From positions 124,001 through 188,000 of the forward strand of contig WPAE01000006.1 of NCBI GenBank assembly GCA_009773205.1: a stretch of DNA of 64,000 nt, read 5' to 3'. This stretch comes from Ignavibacteria bacterium. GTDB lineage: Bacteria; Bacteroidota; Ignavibacteria; Ignavibacteriales; Melioribacteraceae. The notes beneath the pieces are model-generated. The model saw nothing but the letters and a program-made list of their open reading frames with translations. It was not told the DNA's origin and did not search any database. Positions 1 to 12,584 of the stretch are shown in pieces. Position numbers and translations under genes: made by a program. Numbering within the stretch: position 1 is the first letter of the stretch; each line of letters begins with the position of its first letter.

Positions 1-866
1 AGATAAAAGCTGCTATTCATCATCAGCCTGTTATTATTACAGAAAATGAAAGAAGGATTTACACTCCGCCAGTTCCAAATGAGCTTGATTTTTGCGGCGA
101 GAAAGTTCCAATGGAAGATTTTGATGTTCGCGAAAGAATTGAAAGAGAATTTCTTGTTAACACATATTGGCATTCGGCAACGCTTCTTTATATAAAAAGA
201 GCTAATAGATGGTTCCCGGTTATCGAGCCTATTTTGAAAGCGAATGGAATCCCCGATGATTTTAAGTATATGGCTGTTGCAGAAAGCGGATTAATTAATG
301 TAGTTTCGCCGGATGGCGCAACCGGTTTCTGGCAGTTTATGGAAAACGCTGCAAAGCAATATGGACTTGAAGTTTCCAAAGAAGTTGATGAACGATACAA
401 TGTAGAAAAATCTACACAAGCAGCGTGTGATTATCTGAAAGTAGCAAAAGCAAAACTTGGTAATTGGACTTTAGCCGGCGCTTCTTATAATTACGGAGTT
501 GCCGGTATTTCTAAGCAGATGCAGCGGCAAAACAGCAAAAATTATTACAATCTCTTTCTTAATGATGAAACCTACCGTTTTGTTGCAAGAATTATTGCCA
601 TTAAAGAAATCTTCAAAGACCCAAAGAGATATGGTTTTTATTTTGTTGAGGAAGAATTATATCCGAGAATTGAAACTACAGATTTGAAAGTAAATTACCC
701 GATTAAGGACTTGGCAAAATTTGCCAAGGGAAATGGGATCAACTACAAATTGCTTAAGATTTTTAATCCTTGGCTGCGGGATAATTTTCTACCAAACCGT
801 GATAGAAAAACTTATAATATTAAAATTTCTAAGCCGGGCGTAGTAAAAATTGCAGAAGAAGAGTAA
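1..866 (+). CDS. Lytic transglycosylase, 5' end outside the window
   Basis: The reading frame is open from the first complete codon at position 3, so the first in-frame ATG at 111 is internal and the true start lies upstream. The protein has an SLT-type lysozyme-like fold. The catalytic Glu is in the AESGL motif (codon at 282), followed by the family's GFWQFM and SYNYG motifs. The C-terminal part (YPIKDLAKF onward) looks like a degenerate LysM or MltD-type tail. The family cleaves the MurNAc-GlcNAc bond of peptidoglycan in the periplasm, forming 1,6-anhydro ends. A signal peptide cannot be judged because the N-terminus is missing. The stop is 77 bp before pyrG. The enzyme class is clear; the natural role (wall turnover or assembly of a trans-envelope machine) is not. 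Confidence 0.88.
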   Translation, partial: IKAAIHHQPVIITENERRIYTPPVPNELDFCGEKVPMEDFDVRERIEREFLVNTYWHSATLLYIKRANRWFPVIEPILKANGIPDDFKYMAVAESGLINVVSPDGATGFWQFMENAAKQYGLEVSKEVDERYNVEKSTQAACDYLKVAKAKLGNWTLAGASYNYGVAGISKQMQRQNSKNYYNLFLNDETYRFVARIIAIKEIFKDPKRYGFYFVEEELYPRIETTDLKVNYPIKDLAKFAKGNGINYKLLKIFNPWLRDNFLPNRDRKTYNIKISKPGVVKIAEEE

Positions 867-895
867 AATCCTTCCAAACTATTGATACGAAATAG

Positions 896-4053
<3,158 letters not shown>

Positions 4054-4151
4054 ATTGTTGTAAAATCCTTATAAAATCTTGATATAAACGAAGCTTTTAA
4101 TTGCTTATTTAACCTCATTTAGATAATTTTTTTCACCAAAAAACGTAATCT

Positions 4152-4739
4152 ATGTTTAATGTTGCTGTTTTCGCATCTGGACGCGGCTCTAACTTAAGGG
4201 TCTTGTTCGAAAAGATTTCTCCAGAGAACATTAAAATTTGCGCTGTTATAAGTGATAAAAAAGATTGCGGGGCAGTAGAATTTGCAGAACAAAATTCTAT
4301 CCCCGTTTTTTTTGTAAGCAGCATGCACAAAGATGGTTTTAATTCTTACAATTACGTTGCACAAGAGCTAAAAAAAATGTTTGTTGATTTAATTGTTCTT
4401 ACCGGATTTCTAAAAAAAATTCCGGATGAATTTATTGATGAGTTTGAAAAGAAGATTATAAACATTCACCCGGCGCTTCTTCCTTCTTATGGCGGAAAAG
4501 GAATGTACGGAATGAATGTTCACAGAGCAGTCTTTAATGCAAAAGAAAAATTTTCCGGAGCAACTGTTCATATTGTTGATAAGATTTATGACAACGGTGA
4601 AATTATAGCTCAGCGAAGTGTTGAAATAAGCAAGCTAACTTCTCCAGAAGAAATTGCAGTTGAGGTTTTGAAGATTGAACATGAATTATTACCGGAAGTT
4701 GTATTAAATTTTTCAAAAAGCAGTATCAAGATAAATTAG
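4152..4739 (+). CDS. purN: Phosphoribosylglycinamide formyltransferase
   Basis: Transfers the formyl group of 10-formyl-THF to GAR, the third step of purine synthesis. Family landmarks are present: N-terminal VFASGRGSNLR, the catalytic Asn104/His106 in NIHPALLPS, and the catalytic Asp147 in the VDKIYDNG loop. The length of 195 aa is normal for the folate-dependent enzyme. A 98-bp AT-rich gap separates it from the TPR gene, so a promoter may lie there. purH follows 31 bp downstream, and the two form a purine pair. Confidence 0.96.
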   Translation: MFNVAVFASGRGSNLRVLFEKISPENIKICAVISDKKDCGAVEFAEQNSIPVFFVSSMHKDGFNSYNYVAQELKKMFVDLIVLTGFLKKIPDEFIDEFEKKIINIHPALLPSYGGKGMYGMNVHRAVFNAKEKFSGATVHIVDKIYDNGEIIAQRSVEISKLTSPEEIAVEVLKIEHELLPEVVLNFSKSSIKIN

Positions 4740-4770
4740 TGCCGCAATGCGGTAAGCAAAAGGATGGAGT

Positions 4771-6288
4771 GTGAGTAAGTACGCTTTAATAAGTGTATCG
4801 GATAAGACTAATGTTGTGGAATTTGCCCGCGAATTAAATCTTCTCAATTATCAAATAATTGCTACAGGCAACACACACAAACTGCTAATTGAAAATGCTG
4901 TTAGCTGCATTGAGATAAAAGAATTTACAAAGTTTCCGGAGATTTTTGAAGGTAGAGTTAAAACTCTTCATCCAAAAATTTTTGGAGGAATATTAATGCG
5001 TCGTAATCATATTACAGACCACGGCGAAGCAGAAAAAAACGAAATTGAAGCCATAGATATTGTTTGCGTTAATCTTTATCCTTTTCCAAAAGTAGTTGAT
5101 AGAGATGATTTTTCTCTCGATCAAAAAATAGAGAACATAGATATTGGCGGACCTAGTTTGATTAGAGCTTCTGCTAAAAATTATAAGTTTGTAAGCGTAC
5201 TAACAGATTCTTCTCAATACTCTAACTTTCTAACAGAATTGAGAAACGGCTCTATTAGTTTGGAAACAAGACAAAAACTTGCTTACGAAGCTTTTGCATA
5301 TACATCTTACTACGATACATTAATTGCAAATTATATAGAAAAAGAATTCAATCAGCCGAAGCTTGATTTCCGCTTAAACTTACAAGCCAACTTTGGTTTA
5401 CGCTACGGAGAAAACCCGCATCAAAAAGCTTATCTGTTTGGCAATTTTCATAAATATTTTGAAATACTTAGCGGGAAAGAATTAAGCTACAACAACATTG
5501 TGGATTTAGCGGCAGCAGTTGATTTGGTTGATGATTTGGATGCAACCGCTTGCGCAATTATTAAGCACACAAATCCTTGCGGCGCTGCTGTAGGTAAAAG
5601 CGTTTTGGATTCTTACGCAAAAGCGCTTTCGTGCGATAACGTTTCTGCCTTTGGCGGAATTGTCGCTTTCAACGCCGAAGTTGATGAAGCAACCGCTGAA
5701 AAGTTGAATGAAATATTCTTGGAGATAGTTGTTGCGCCTTCGTTCACAAAAAAAGCTTTGGAAATTTTAGCTGAAAAGAAGAATAGAAGAATTGTAAAAC
5801 AAAGAACTAAACTTTCGGAATCAGACGTTCAAATCAAGTCCGTGCCGGGCGGAGTTTTGATTCAAGAAAAGGACAATTCGAAGATATCTGAAATTGAATT
5901 AAAAGTTGTAACCGAAAAACAAGTGGATGAAGATCAGTTAGAAGATCTAAAAATTGCTTGGACAGTCTGCAAGCATACAAAATCAAATGCGATAATTTTT
6001 GTGAAAGATAAAAAAACAATTGGTGTTGGTGCCGGACAAATGTCGCGTGTGGATTCAGCCCGTTTAGCTTCAGAAAAAGCAAAGCAGTTTGGGCTTAATT
6101 TGAATGGCGCTGTTGCAGCATCCGATGCTTTCTTTCCATTTGCAGATGGATTAATTCAAATTGCAGAACAAGGAATTACAGCAGTAATTCAACCGGGCGG
6201 TTCTGTTCGTGATGATGAAGTTATTAAAGCAGCAAACGAAAAAAATATAGCAATGGTATTTACCGGAATAAGAAATTTTAAGCACTAA
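4771..6288 (+). CDS. purH: Bifunctional AICAR formyltransferase / IMP cyclohydrolase
   Basis: Catalyses the last two steps of IMP synthesis. The N-terminal MGS-like cyclohydrolase domain (about 1-190) begins ALISVSDKTNVVEFA. The C-terminal formyltransferase domain has the catalytic Lys265-His266 in KHTNPCGAA, and conserved RYGENPHQ and SDAFFPF motifs. 505 aa, full length. Start is GTG at 4771 with AGGATGGAG immediately upstream. mreB begins only eight bases after its stop, so the rod-shape operon may be read through from the purine promoter. Confidence 0.97.
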   Translation: MSKYALISVSDKTNVVEFARELNLLNYQIIATGNTHKLLIENAVSCIEIKEFTKFPEIFEGRVKTLHPKIFGGILMRRNHITDHGEAEKNEIEAIDIVCVNLYPFPKVVDRDDFSLDQKIENIDIGGPSLIRASAKNYKFVSVLTDSSQYSNFLTELRNGSISLETRQKLAYEAFAYTSYYDTLIANYIEKEFNQPKLDFRLNLQANFGLRYGENPHQKAYLFGNFHKYFEILSGKELSYNNIVDLAAAVDLVDDLDATACAIIKHTNPCGAAVGKSVLDSYAKALSCDNVSAFGGIVAFNAEVDEATAEKLNEIFLEIVVAPSFTKKALEILAEKKNRRIVKQRTKLSESDVQIKSVPGGVLIQEKDNSKISEIELKVVTEKQVDEDQLEDLKIAWTVCKHTKSNAIIFVKDKKTIGVGAGQMSRVDSARLASEKAKQFGLNLNGAVAASDAFFPFADGLIQIAEQGITAVIQPGGSVRDDEVIKAANEKNIAMVFTGIRNFKH

Positions 6289-6296
6289 GGAATTAC

Positions 6297-7322
6297 ATGG
6301 GTATTCTAGATTTTTTCTCTACAGATGTTGCAATTGATTTAGGAACTGCAAACACATTAATTTACATAAAAGGAAAAGGCATCGTACTAAACGAGCCATC
6401 AATAGTTGCGTTTGATAGAAACACAAAAAAGATTATTGAGCTTGGAAATAAAGCTAAAGAGATGCAAGGACGCGAGCATAGAGAGATTCGCGTTACGCGC
6501 CCAATGCGCGATGGCGTTATAGCAGATTTTGAAATTGCCGAGGGGATGATTCGGGCGTTTATTAAAATGGTTACTCCAAACACATTTCAAAGCAAACGAA
6601 TTGTTATTGCAGTTCCAAGCGGTGTAACAGAAGTAGAAAAACGAGCAGTGCGCGATGCAGCCGAACATGCCGGCGCAAAAGAAGTTCATTTAATTGCCGA
6701 ACCAATGGCTGCCGCTATTGGAATTGGCATTGATGTTGAAGCTCCGGTTGGCAATATGATTATTGATATTGGCGGCGGAACAACCGAGATTGCCGTAATT
6801 GCTCTTGCCGGAATTGTGAATGAAGAATCTGTCCGCATCGCAGGCGATGAAATGAATAATGCTATTATGCAGTTCTTCAAAAAAAATTACAACTTGTTAA
6901 TTGGCGAACGCACTGCAGAATCAATTAAATGTGAAGTAGGAAGCGCAGTTCCACTTAAAGAGGAAGTTACAATTCAAGTTAAAGGAAGAGATTTGGTTGG
7001 CGGAATTCCTAAAACTGCCGAAGTTAGCTCTGTTGAAATTCGCGAAGCATTGAATGAAAATGTTTCGCAGATTGTAGAAGCAATTAAACAAACTTTAGAA
7101 AGAACTCCACCTGAACTATCGGCTGATATTCTAGACCGCGGTGTAATGCTTAGCGGTGGCGGCGCGCTTCTTAAAGGATTGGATGAAAGAATTAGAATGG
7201 AAACAAATCTTCCCGTTCACGTTGCAGATGATCCATTAACCGCTGTTGTACGAGGCGCTGGTAAAGCAATCGAAAATATTAACAAATATTCTAAGGTCTT
7301 TATTCGTAAAAGAACTTATTAA
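6297..7322 (+). CDS. mreB: Rod shape-determining protein MreB (bacterial actin)
   Basis: Actin-like ATPase that forms membrane-bound filaments positioning the elongation wall-synthesis complex. Diagnostic motifs: phosphate-1 loop IDLGTANT (13-20), phosphate-2 IDIGGGTTEIAVI, and the adenosine motif SGGGALLKGL near the C-terminus. 341 aa, normal. Start ATG at 6297 with AAGGA upstream. It is first of the tightly packed mreBCD-mrdA-rodA cluster: its stop shares one base with the mreC start (TAATG). Confidence 0.98.
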   Translation: MGILDFFSTDVAIDLGTANTLIYIKGKGIVLNEPSIVAFDRNTKKIIELGNKAKEMQGREHREIRVTRPMRDGVIADFEIAEGMIRAFIKMVTPNTFQSKRIVIAVPSGVTEVEKRAVRDAAEHAGAKEVHLIAEPMAAAIGIGIDVEAPVGNMIIDIGGGTTEIAVIALAGIVNEESVRIAGDEMNNAIMQFFKKNYNLLIGERTAESIKCEVGSAVPLKEEVTIQVKGRDLVGGIPKTAEVSSVEIREALNENVSQIVEAIKQTLERTPPELSADILDRGVMLSGGGALLKGLDERIRMETNLPVHVADDPLTAVVRGAGKAIENINKYSKVFIRKRTY

Positions 7323-8155
7323 TGATAAAGAATTTTCAAAGACTTGGTAATCAATTCAAAGAATACGTTTTACTCGTAGTTCTTGTTGTTGTTAGTTTAA
7401 TCTCAATCTCTCTTAGTGAAAATCCTCAAGCAAAAAAATTAAAAGCTTTTGCATTATCAAACTTTGCTGTGTTGAGCGAACTGGCAGAATCGGGGTCTTC
7501 TATTTTCTCAAAAGATGTTTCGCTTGAAGAACTGAAACTTGAAAACGCTAAAATGACTTTGGAGTTAAGCAGACTCAAAAATGCTGCTTTAGAAAACGAC
7601 GAATTACGCAGAATGATAAATATGCGCGATACATCCACTATCCCGCTAATTCCTGTGCGTATTGTCTCTAAGCTGGCAACCAAAATTCAAGGTAATTATA
7701 TTGTAAACCGCGGTTCAAGCTCCGGCATAATTAAAGGTATGCCTGTAATTAATTATCAAGGTCTTGTTGGTTTAATTATGGATGTTTCCGTAGATTACTC
7801 TGTAGTAAGAAATTTGAACAACAGCGGTTTAAATATTGCAGTTACTTTACAGCGTTCAAATGTAGATGGTATCCTAAGCTTCGACGGACGAAACTTAGTA
7901 ATGAAAAATATTCCTACTACTTACGATGTTAAAGTTGGCGACAGGATAGAAACATCGGATTTCAGCTCACTTTTCCCTCCTTCAATTCCAGTTGGAAAAG
8001 TTGCAAAGAAAGAATCTAATGAACTTGGTTTACTTCATAGCTTAGTTGTAAAGCCATACGCTTCAATTGAAGCAGCAAGCAGTCTTTTTGTAATTGGAAT
8101 TGTTCCAAGTAAGCAAATCAATCAGCTTGAAATGAATTTGTTAAAGAAACCATGA
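7322..8155 (+). CDS. mreC: Rod shape-determining protein MreC
   Basis: Periplasmic scaffold of the elongasome that links MreB, MreD and PBP2/RodA. One N-terminal membrane anchor (about residues 14-32), a coiled coil (about 65-100, ELKLENAKMTLELSRLKN), then the paired beta-barrel domain (IVNRGSSSGIIKGMPVIN, VKVGDRIETSDFSSLFPPSIPVG). 277 aa. The start overlaps the mreB stop and the end overlaps mreD by four bases, implying translational coupling. Confidence 0.95.
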   Translation: MIKNFQRLGNQFKEYVLLVVLVVVSLISISLSENPQAKKLKAFALSNFAVLSELAESGSSIFSKDVSLEELKLENAKMTLELSRLKNAALENDELRRMINMRDTSTIPLIPVRIVSKLATKIQGNYIVNRGSSSGIIKGMPVINYQGLVGLIMDVSVDYSVVRNLNNSGLNIAVTLQRSNVDGILSFDGRNLVMKNIPTTYDVKVGDRIETSDFSSLFPPSIPVGKVAKKESNELGLLHSLVVKPYASIEAASSLFVIGIVPSKQINQLEMNLLKKP

Positions 8156-8637
8156 GCAACTTTTTAAAACCAATATTGTATTTCTTTCCTTTGCTAATAT
8201 TACAGCTTACAGTCATTCCACTTATTTCAATTTTTGGCGTGGGTCCTAATTTGATAATCATTACAGCAATCTATTATGCTTTGCATGGCGGTCAGATTTA
8301 CGGAATGATGCTCGGATTTCTCTTCGGTTTTTTCTTTGACTTGCTTTCAGGTGGAGTACTCGGCGCTTCTATGCTCTCGATGACAATCGCTGTTTTCATT
8401 GCTGGGTATTTCTACAATGAAAATAGGGTTGATAATAATACCGCCAGTTACTTTTTCTTGGTAATACTTTTTATTGCAGCTTTTATTAATTCATTAATAT
8501 ATTCTTTCGCCGGTAATTTTAACCCAGAAGTTCGCTTTTCAGCTTTGCTGTTAGAAGGCGCTTTACTTCCAGCTTGTTATACTACGGTTATTGGCTTGGC
8601 TGTTGTTGCATTCAAAATGAGAAATGGAAGACTATGA
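8152..8637 (+). CDS. mreD: Rod shape-determining protein MreD
   Basis: Small integral membrane protein of the elongasome, 161 aa, with five or six predicted hydrophobic helices (including PILYFFPLLILQLTVIPLI and the GMMLGFLFGFFFDLLSGG segment typical of MreD). Recognition rests on this profile plus its position between mreC and mrdA. ATGA overlaps couple it to both neighbours. Confidence 0.92.
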   Translation: MSNFLKPILYFFPLLILQLTVIPLISIFGVGPNLIIITAIYYALHGGQIYGMMLGFLFGFFFDLLSGGVLGASMLSMTIAVFIAGYFYNENRVDNNTASYFFLVILFIAAFINSLIYSFAGNFNPEVRFSALLLEGALLPACYTTVIGLAVVAFKMRNGRL

Positions 8638-10427
8638 ATGATAATGCGTTTGGCTCTCCAGCTAGAAAAAGAATATTGTCTATCATCATAATTGGTTTTG
8701 TTGCGCTGATTGTAGCTCAGCTTTTTAATATGCAGATTATTAATTCTCCAACCTATGCAGAGCGATCGGATGATAATAGCGTAAAGCCAATTTATCAAAC
8801 CGCTCCTCGCGGAATCTTGTTCGATAGAAATGGAGAAGTACTAGTTGGAAATAAACCTTCTTTCACACTCAGAATTACACCTTCAGATTATAAAGATTCT
8901 CTTTCGCCATACATAGAAAACATTTTAGGCGTTGACTCTGGCTATGTACGCCGTATTCTAAAAGCAAATGAAAACTACTCGAAATATATTCCACGAAGAA
9001 TTGCTAAGGATGTAAGTTTCAATGTAATGGCATGGTACGAAGAAAACGCTAGCAAACTTCCGGGTGTAGATTATGTGATGGAAACACAGCGCGATTATTC
9101 TTTTGGTGTTGCAGGCGCGCATATGTTTGGTTATGCACGAGAAATTCCTATGAGCATTCTTCAAAAAAGAAAAGACGAATATTCTTTGGGAGATGAAATT
9201 GGGCTTGCCGGTTTAGAAAAAACTTACGAAGATATTCTGCGAGGCAAAAAAGGAATTCATTATGTTCTAGTTGATTCAAGGCAAAAAACAATTGGCAAAT
9301 ACAAAAGCGGAGAGGAAGATTTTTCTGCCATAAAAGGTTATGATTTAATTCTAACAATTGACAAAGCGGCCCAAAAAGCTGCTGAAGAGGCATTTAAGGA
9401 TAGACGAGGAGCTTTAGTTGCAATAGAACCTTCAACTGGAGAAATCTTAGCTTTTATTAGTTCACCTCAATATAACCTGGAAGATTTTTCTAAAGTAACA
9501 ACTTTAGCTAATTATAATGCGCTTCGTAATAACCCAGATAAACCAATGCTAAACCGCGCAACAATGGGTTATTACTCTCCCGGCTCAACCTATAAAATGA
9601 TTACTGCAATTGCCGCCCTTGAAGAAGGAATTATTGACGAAGAAACAAAAATAGGCTGCAGCGGCGGTTTTCAATTTGGAGACCGGTTCTTCAAATGTTT
9701 ACACGTTCACGGAGCAACTGACGTTGGAACTTCTATAGAAAAATCTTGCAACACCTTTTATTATTCTCTTGTTAACAAACTCGGATTAGACAGATGGTCA
9801 ATCTATTCTAAGAAATTTGGGTTCGGTAAAAATAGCAATGTGGATCTAGCTGAAGAAAAAGATGGTATTGTTCCTTCATCTGAATATTATAACAAAAGAT
9901 ATGGCAAAAGAGGATGGACGAAAGGTTTTGTTATCAGCTTAGGCATTGGGCAGGGTGAACTTAGTGTTACACCTTTACAGCTTGCGCAATACACAGCACT
10001 CTTTGCAAATTTTGGCAAATCTGCTAAACCTCATTTTCTAAAATCTTATTCTGATTCAAAAACTAAGGTAAGAACTGAAGTTAAGCCAAGCTATTTTGAT
10101 ATCGGAATAAGCCGGCGTTCTTTTGAAATTGTTAGGCATGGAATGTGGCGTGTTGTTAACGGCGCTGGCACAGCAGGTAATATTCGAAATCCGGAATTAG
10201 ACATTTCTGGAAAAACAGGAACTGCTCAAAACCCGCATGGAGATAACCATGCTGTTTTTGTTGGCTTTGCTCCTTATGATAACCCTAAAATTGCCATAGC
10301 TGTAATAGTTGAAAATGCAGGATATGGAAGCGCATCTGCCGCTCCAATTGCCCGCGATGTGATTGCCGCTTATATGAGAAAGACAATTCCTAACCAGCAA
10401 AACAATGAAGTTGCACAAGTGCATTAA
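8634..10427 (+). CDS. mrdA: Penicillin-binding protein 2, elongation transpeptidase
   Basis: Class B PBP that cross-links peptidoglycan during side-wall growth with RodA. 597 aa: cytoplasmic tail and membrane anchor (about 12-34), pedestal domain ([19 protein letters not shown]), then the transpeptidase domain with Ser318-x-x-Lys321 (STYK), Ser371-Cys-Asn373 and Lys527-Thr-Gly-Thr530. I set the start at the ATG at 8634 (MNDNAF) because it overlaps the mreD stop as ATGA. An in-frame ATG 60 bases upstream would add a cysteine-rich stretch that is just mreD read in another frame. Confidence 0.96.
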   Translation: MNDNAFGSPARKRILSIIIIGFVALIVAQLFNMQIINSPTYAERSDDNSVKPIYQTAPRGILFDRNGEVLVGNKPSFTLRITPSDYKDSLSPYIENILGVDSGYVRRILKANENYSKYIPRRIAKDVSFNVMAWYEENASKLPGVDYVMETQRDYSFGVAGAHMFGYAREIPMSILQKRKDEYSLGDEIGLAGLEKTYEDILRGKKGIHYVLVDSRQKTIGKYKSGEEDFSAIKGYDLILTIDKAAQKAAEEAFKDRRGALVAIEPSTGEILAFISSPQYNLEDFSKVTTLANYNALRNNPDKPMLNRATMGYYSPGSTYKMITAIAALEEGIIDEETKIGCSGGFQFGDRFFKCLHVHGATDVGTSIEKSCNTFYYSLVNKLGLDRWSIYSKKFGFGKNSNVDLAEEKDGIVPSSEYYNKRYGKRGWTKGFVISLGIGQGELSVTPLQLAQYTALFANFGKSAKPHFLKSYSDSKTKVRTEVKPSYFDIGISRRSFEIVRHGMWRVVNGAGTAGNIRNPELDISGKTGTAQNPHGDNHAVFVGFAPYDNPKIAIAVIVENAGYGSASAAPIARDVIAAYMRKTIPNQQNNEVAQVH

Positions 10428-10438
10428 GGATATTTGCT

Positions 10439-11668
10439 TTGAAAATTAATTACAAATTACAAGATCAGTTTGATTTGGCTGTATTTATTCCAGTTCTTTT
10501 ATTAATAGGTTTTGGGTTGCTGGCTATTTACAGCTCTACACTTAATCTGCCTAACGCTCGCGCCGATTTTTACAAACAAATTGTTTTTGCAGTTATTTCT
10601 CTTGTAATTTTTTTGGTTGCTTATTCCCTGCCTCACCAAACAATTAAAATGACAGTAATTCCCGTTTATGGTATTTCCTTGTTCTTTTTGCTTGCTGTAT
10701 TAGCTTTTGGTAAAACTGTTTACGGCGCTAAAAGCTGGTTAAGTATTGGCGGATTTGGCTTTCAACCTTCCGAGCTTGCAAAGTTAGGAACCATTTTAAT
10801 GCTGGCTTATTGGCTCACTTACAAAAATCGCGATATAAATAATCTCATAGATTTAACAATCGCTTTAGGAATCGGGTTTGTCCCAATTTTTCTAATTATG
10901 CTTGAACCTGATATGGGCACGGCTATTGTATTTGGGCTTATCACTCTTGTAATGGTATTTTGGAGCGGTTTAAGTTTGTTCGGAATTTTTGTAGTACTTT
11001 CTCCTTTAGTCGTAATTTTTGTTTCATTATTCGGCACCATAGCTCTCATTATAGCGTTGCTTGTAATAATTGCAGCATTATTATTTTTCAAAAGAGATTT
11101 ATTTAACAGCGTTACAGTTTTTGTAATTAATCTGGCTTCAGGTTTTTTCTTCGATTATATTTTTAGGATTCTAAAACCGCATCAGCAAAAAAGAATTGAA
11201 TCGTTTTTAGACCCAATGGCAGATCCGCTTGGCGCAGGATATAATGCCATGCAAGCTAAAGTTGCCATTGGTTCTGGAGGAATGTTTGGAAAAGGTTTTC
11301 TTGAAGGGAACCAAACTCAGCTTAGATTTATTCCTAAACAATGGACAGATTTTATCTACAGTGTAATTGGTGAAGAATTTGGTTTTATTGGAAGCGTAAC
11401 TGTAGTTATTCTTTTTACTATTATTTTTATAAGAATGCTGAATATTGCCAGTTTAGCAAAGGACAAATTTAGTGCGCTTGTTGTGGTTGGTATTTTAACA
11501 TTGCTCTTTTCTCATTTTGCTCTAAATATTGGGATGGATTTAGGAATTACGCCGGTAATTGGTTTGCCACTTCCGTTTTTAAGTTACGGTGGAAGCTCTT
11601 TAATGATTAATATGCTGCTCGTTGGTTTAGCTCTCAACATTTACCGGAACAGAAAATTACACACTTGA
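10439..11668 (+). CDS. rodA: Peptidoglycan polymerase RodA
   Basis: SEDS-family glycosyltransferase that polymerises lipid II with PBP2. 409 aa with about ten membrane helices. Family signatures: [21 protein letters not shown], the [18 protein letters not shown] loop, and C-terminal [14 protein letters not shown]. Start is TTG at 10439, eight bases after AAGGA. The 11-bp spacing from mrdA fits one operon. RodA rather than FtsW because of the mre/mrdA context. Confidence 0.95.
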   Translation: MKINYKLQDQFDLAVFIPVLLLIGFGLLAIYSSTLNLPNARADFYKQIVFAVISLVIFLVAYSLPHQTIKMTVIPVYGISLFFLLAVLAFGKTVYGAKSWLSIGGFGFQPSELAKLGTILMLAYWLTYKNRDINNLIDLTIALGIGFVPIFLIMLEPDMGTAIVFGLITLVMVFWSGLSLFGIFVVLSPLVVIFVSLFGTIALIIALLVIIAALLFFKRDLFNSVTVFVINLASGFFFDYIFRILKPHQQKRIESFLDPMADPLGAGYNAMQAKVAIGSGGMFGKGFLEGNQTQLRFIPKQWTDFIYSVIGEEFGFIGSVTVVILFTIIFIRMLNIASLAKDKFSALVVVGILTLLFSHFALNIGMDLGITPVIGLPLPFLSYGGSSLMINMLLVGLALNIYRNRKLHT

Positions 11669-11683
11669 TTTTGTGAGGATAAA

Positions 11684-12493
11684 ATGACCGCACGTGAAAA
11701 ATTAGATACTAAGTTTGAAAATAATTTTCATGTTTGTGTTGGGCTGGATACGGATATAAATAAAATTCCCAAACATCTGTTATCCGAAAAAGATCCTGTT
11801 CTTCAGTTCAATAAAATTATAATTGAAAGCACATCGGAACATGCCGCTTGTTTTAAAATAAATTTTGCTTTCTACGAAAAGATTGGAGCAAAAGGATTTG
11901 ATGTCTTAGCCCAGACTTTAGAACTAATTCCCAAAGATATCTTTGTTATTGCGGATGCTAAGCGTGGCGATATTGGCAACACTTCCGAAATGTATGCAGT
12001 TGCTGTTTTTGATGAACTCAAGTTCGACTCAATTACGCTTCATCCTTATATGGGCTTTGATTCGCTGCAGCCATTTTTAAATTACAAGGACAAAATCAAT
12101 TTTATCCTTGCGCTTACTTCAAATAAAGGCGCACTTGATTTTGAAAAACAAAAATTGGAAGACGGTAGATTTTTATTCCAGCATGTTATTGAAAAGGCAA
12201 ATATTTGGAACGAACATAAAAACTGTGGAATTGTATTTGGCGCTACCAAAATTGAAGAGCTTAAAGAGAACATTGCTTCCTTTGATGATTTAGTTGTTTT
12301 ACTACCCGGAGTTGGTGCGCAAGGCGGCAGCTTAGAGGAAGTTGCCACTGTATTTAATCATCACAAGAACAATAACTTTCTGATAAACATTAGCCGCGCT
12401 CTTCTTTACTGCGATGAATCTAAGTCATTCCATACTAAAGTTATTGAGCAAATAAAAACTTATAATCAATCAGTCTTCAATTTAGTACTATAG
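11684..12493 (+). CDS. pyrF: Orotidine 5'-phosphate decarboxylase, type 2
   Basis: Makes UMP from OMP, the final step of de novo UMP synthesis. The catalytic Lys-Asp network is in DAKRGDIGNTSEMYA. The phosphate-binding end is LPGVGAQGG. At 269 aa it belongs to the longer type 2 group rather than the E. coli type (about 245 aa). Start ATG at 11684 with GAGGAT upstream, 15 bp after rodA. It is probably the last gene of the rod-shape transcript, though functionally a partner of pyrG. Confidence 0.95.
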   Translation: MTAREKLDTKFENNFHVCVGLDTDINKIPKHLLSEKDPVLQFNKIIIESTSEHAACFKINFAFYEKIGAKGFDVLAQTLELIPKDIFVIADAKRGDIGNTSEMYAVAVFDELKFDSITLHPYMGFDSLQPFLNYKDKINFILALTSNKGALDFEKQKLEDGRFLFQHVIEKANIWNEHKNCGIVFGATKIEELKENIASFDDLVVLLPGVGAQGGSLEEVATVFNHHKNNNFLINISRALLYCDESKSFHTKVIEQIKTYNQSVFNLVL

Positions 12494-12584
12494 ATTTTAT
12501 AATTGGATTTGTATGAATCAAATTGTAATTTGATCTCGAAATGGGGAGATGACAAATATTTCATTCAAAAATTTTGGCAAATAG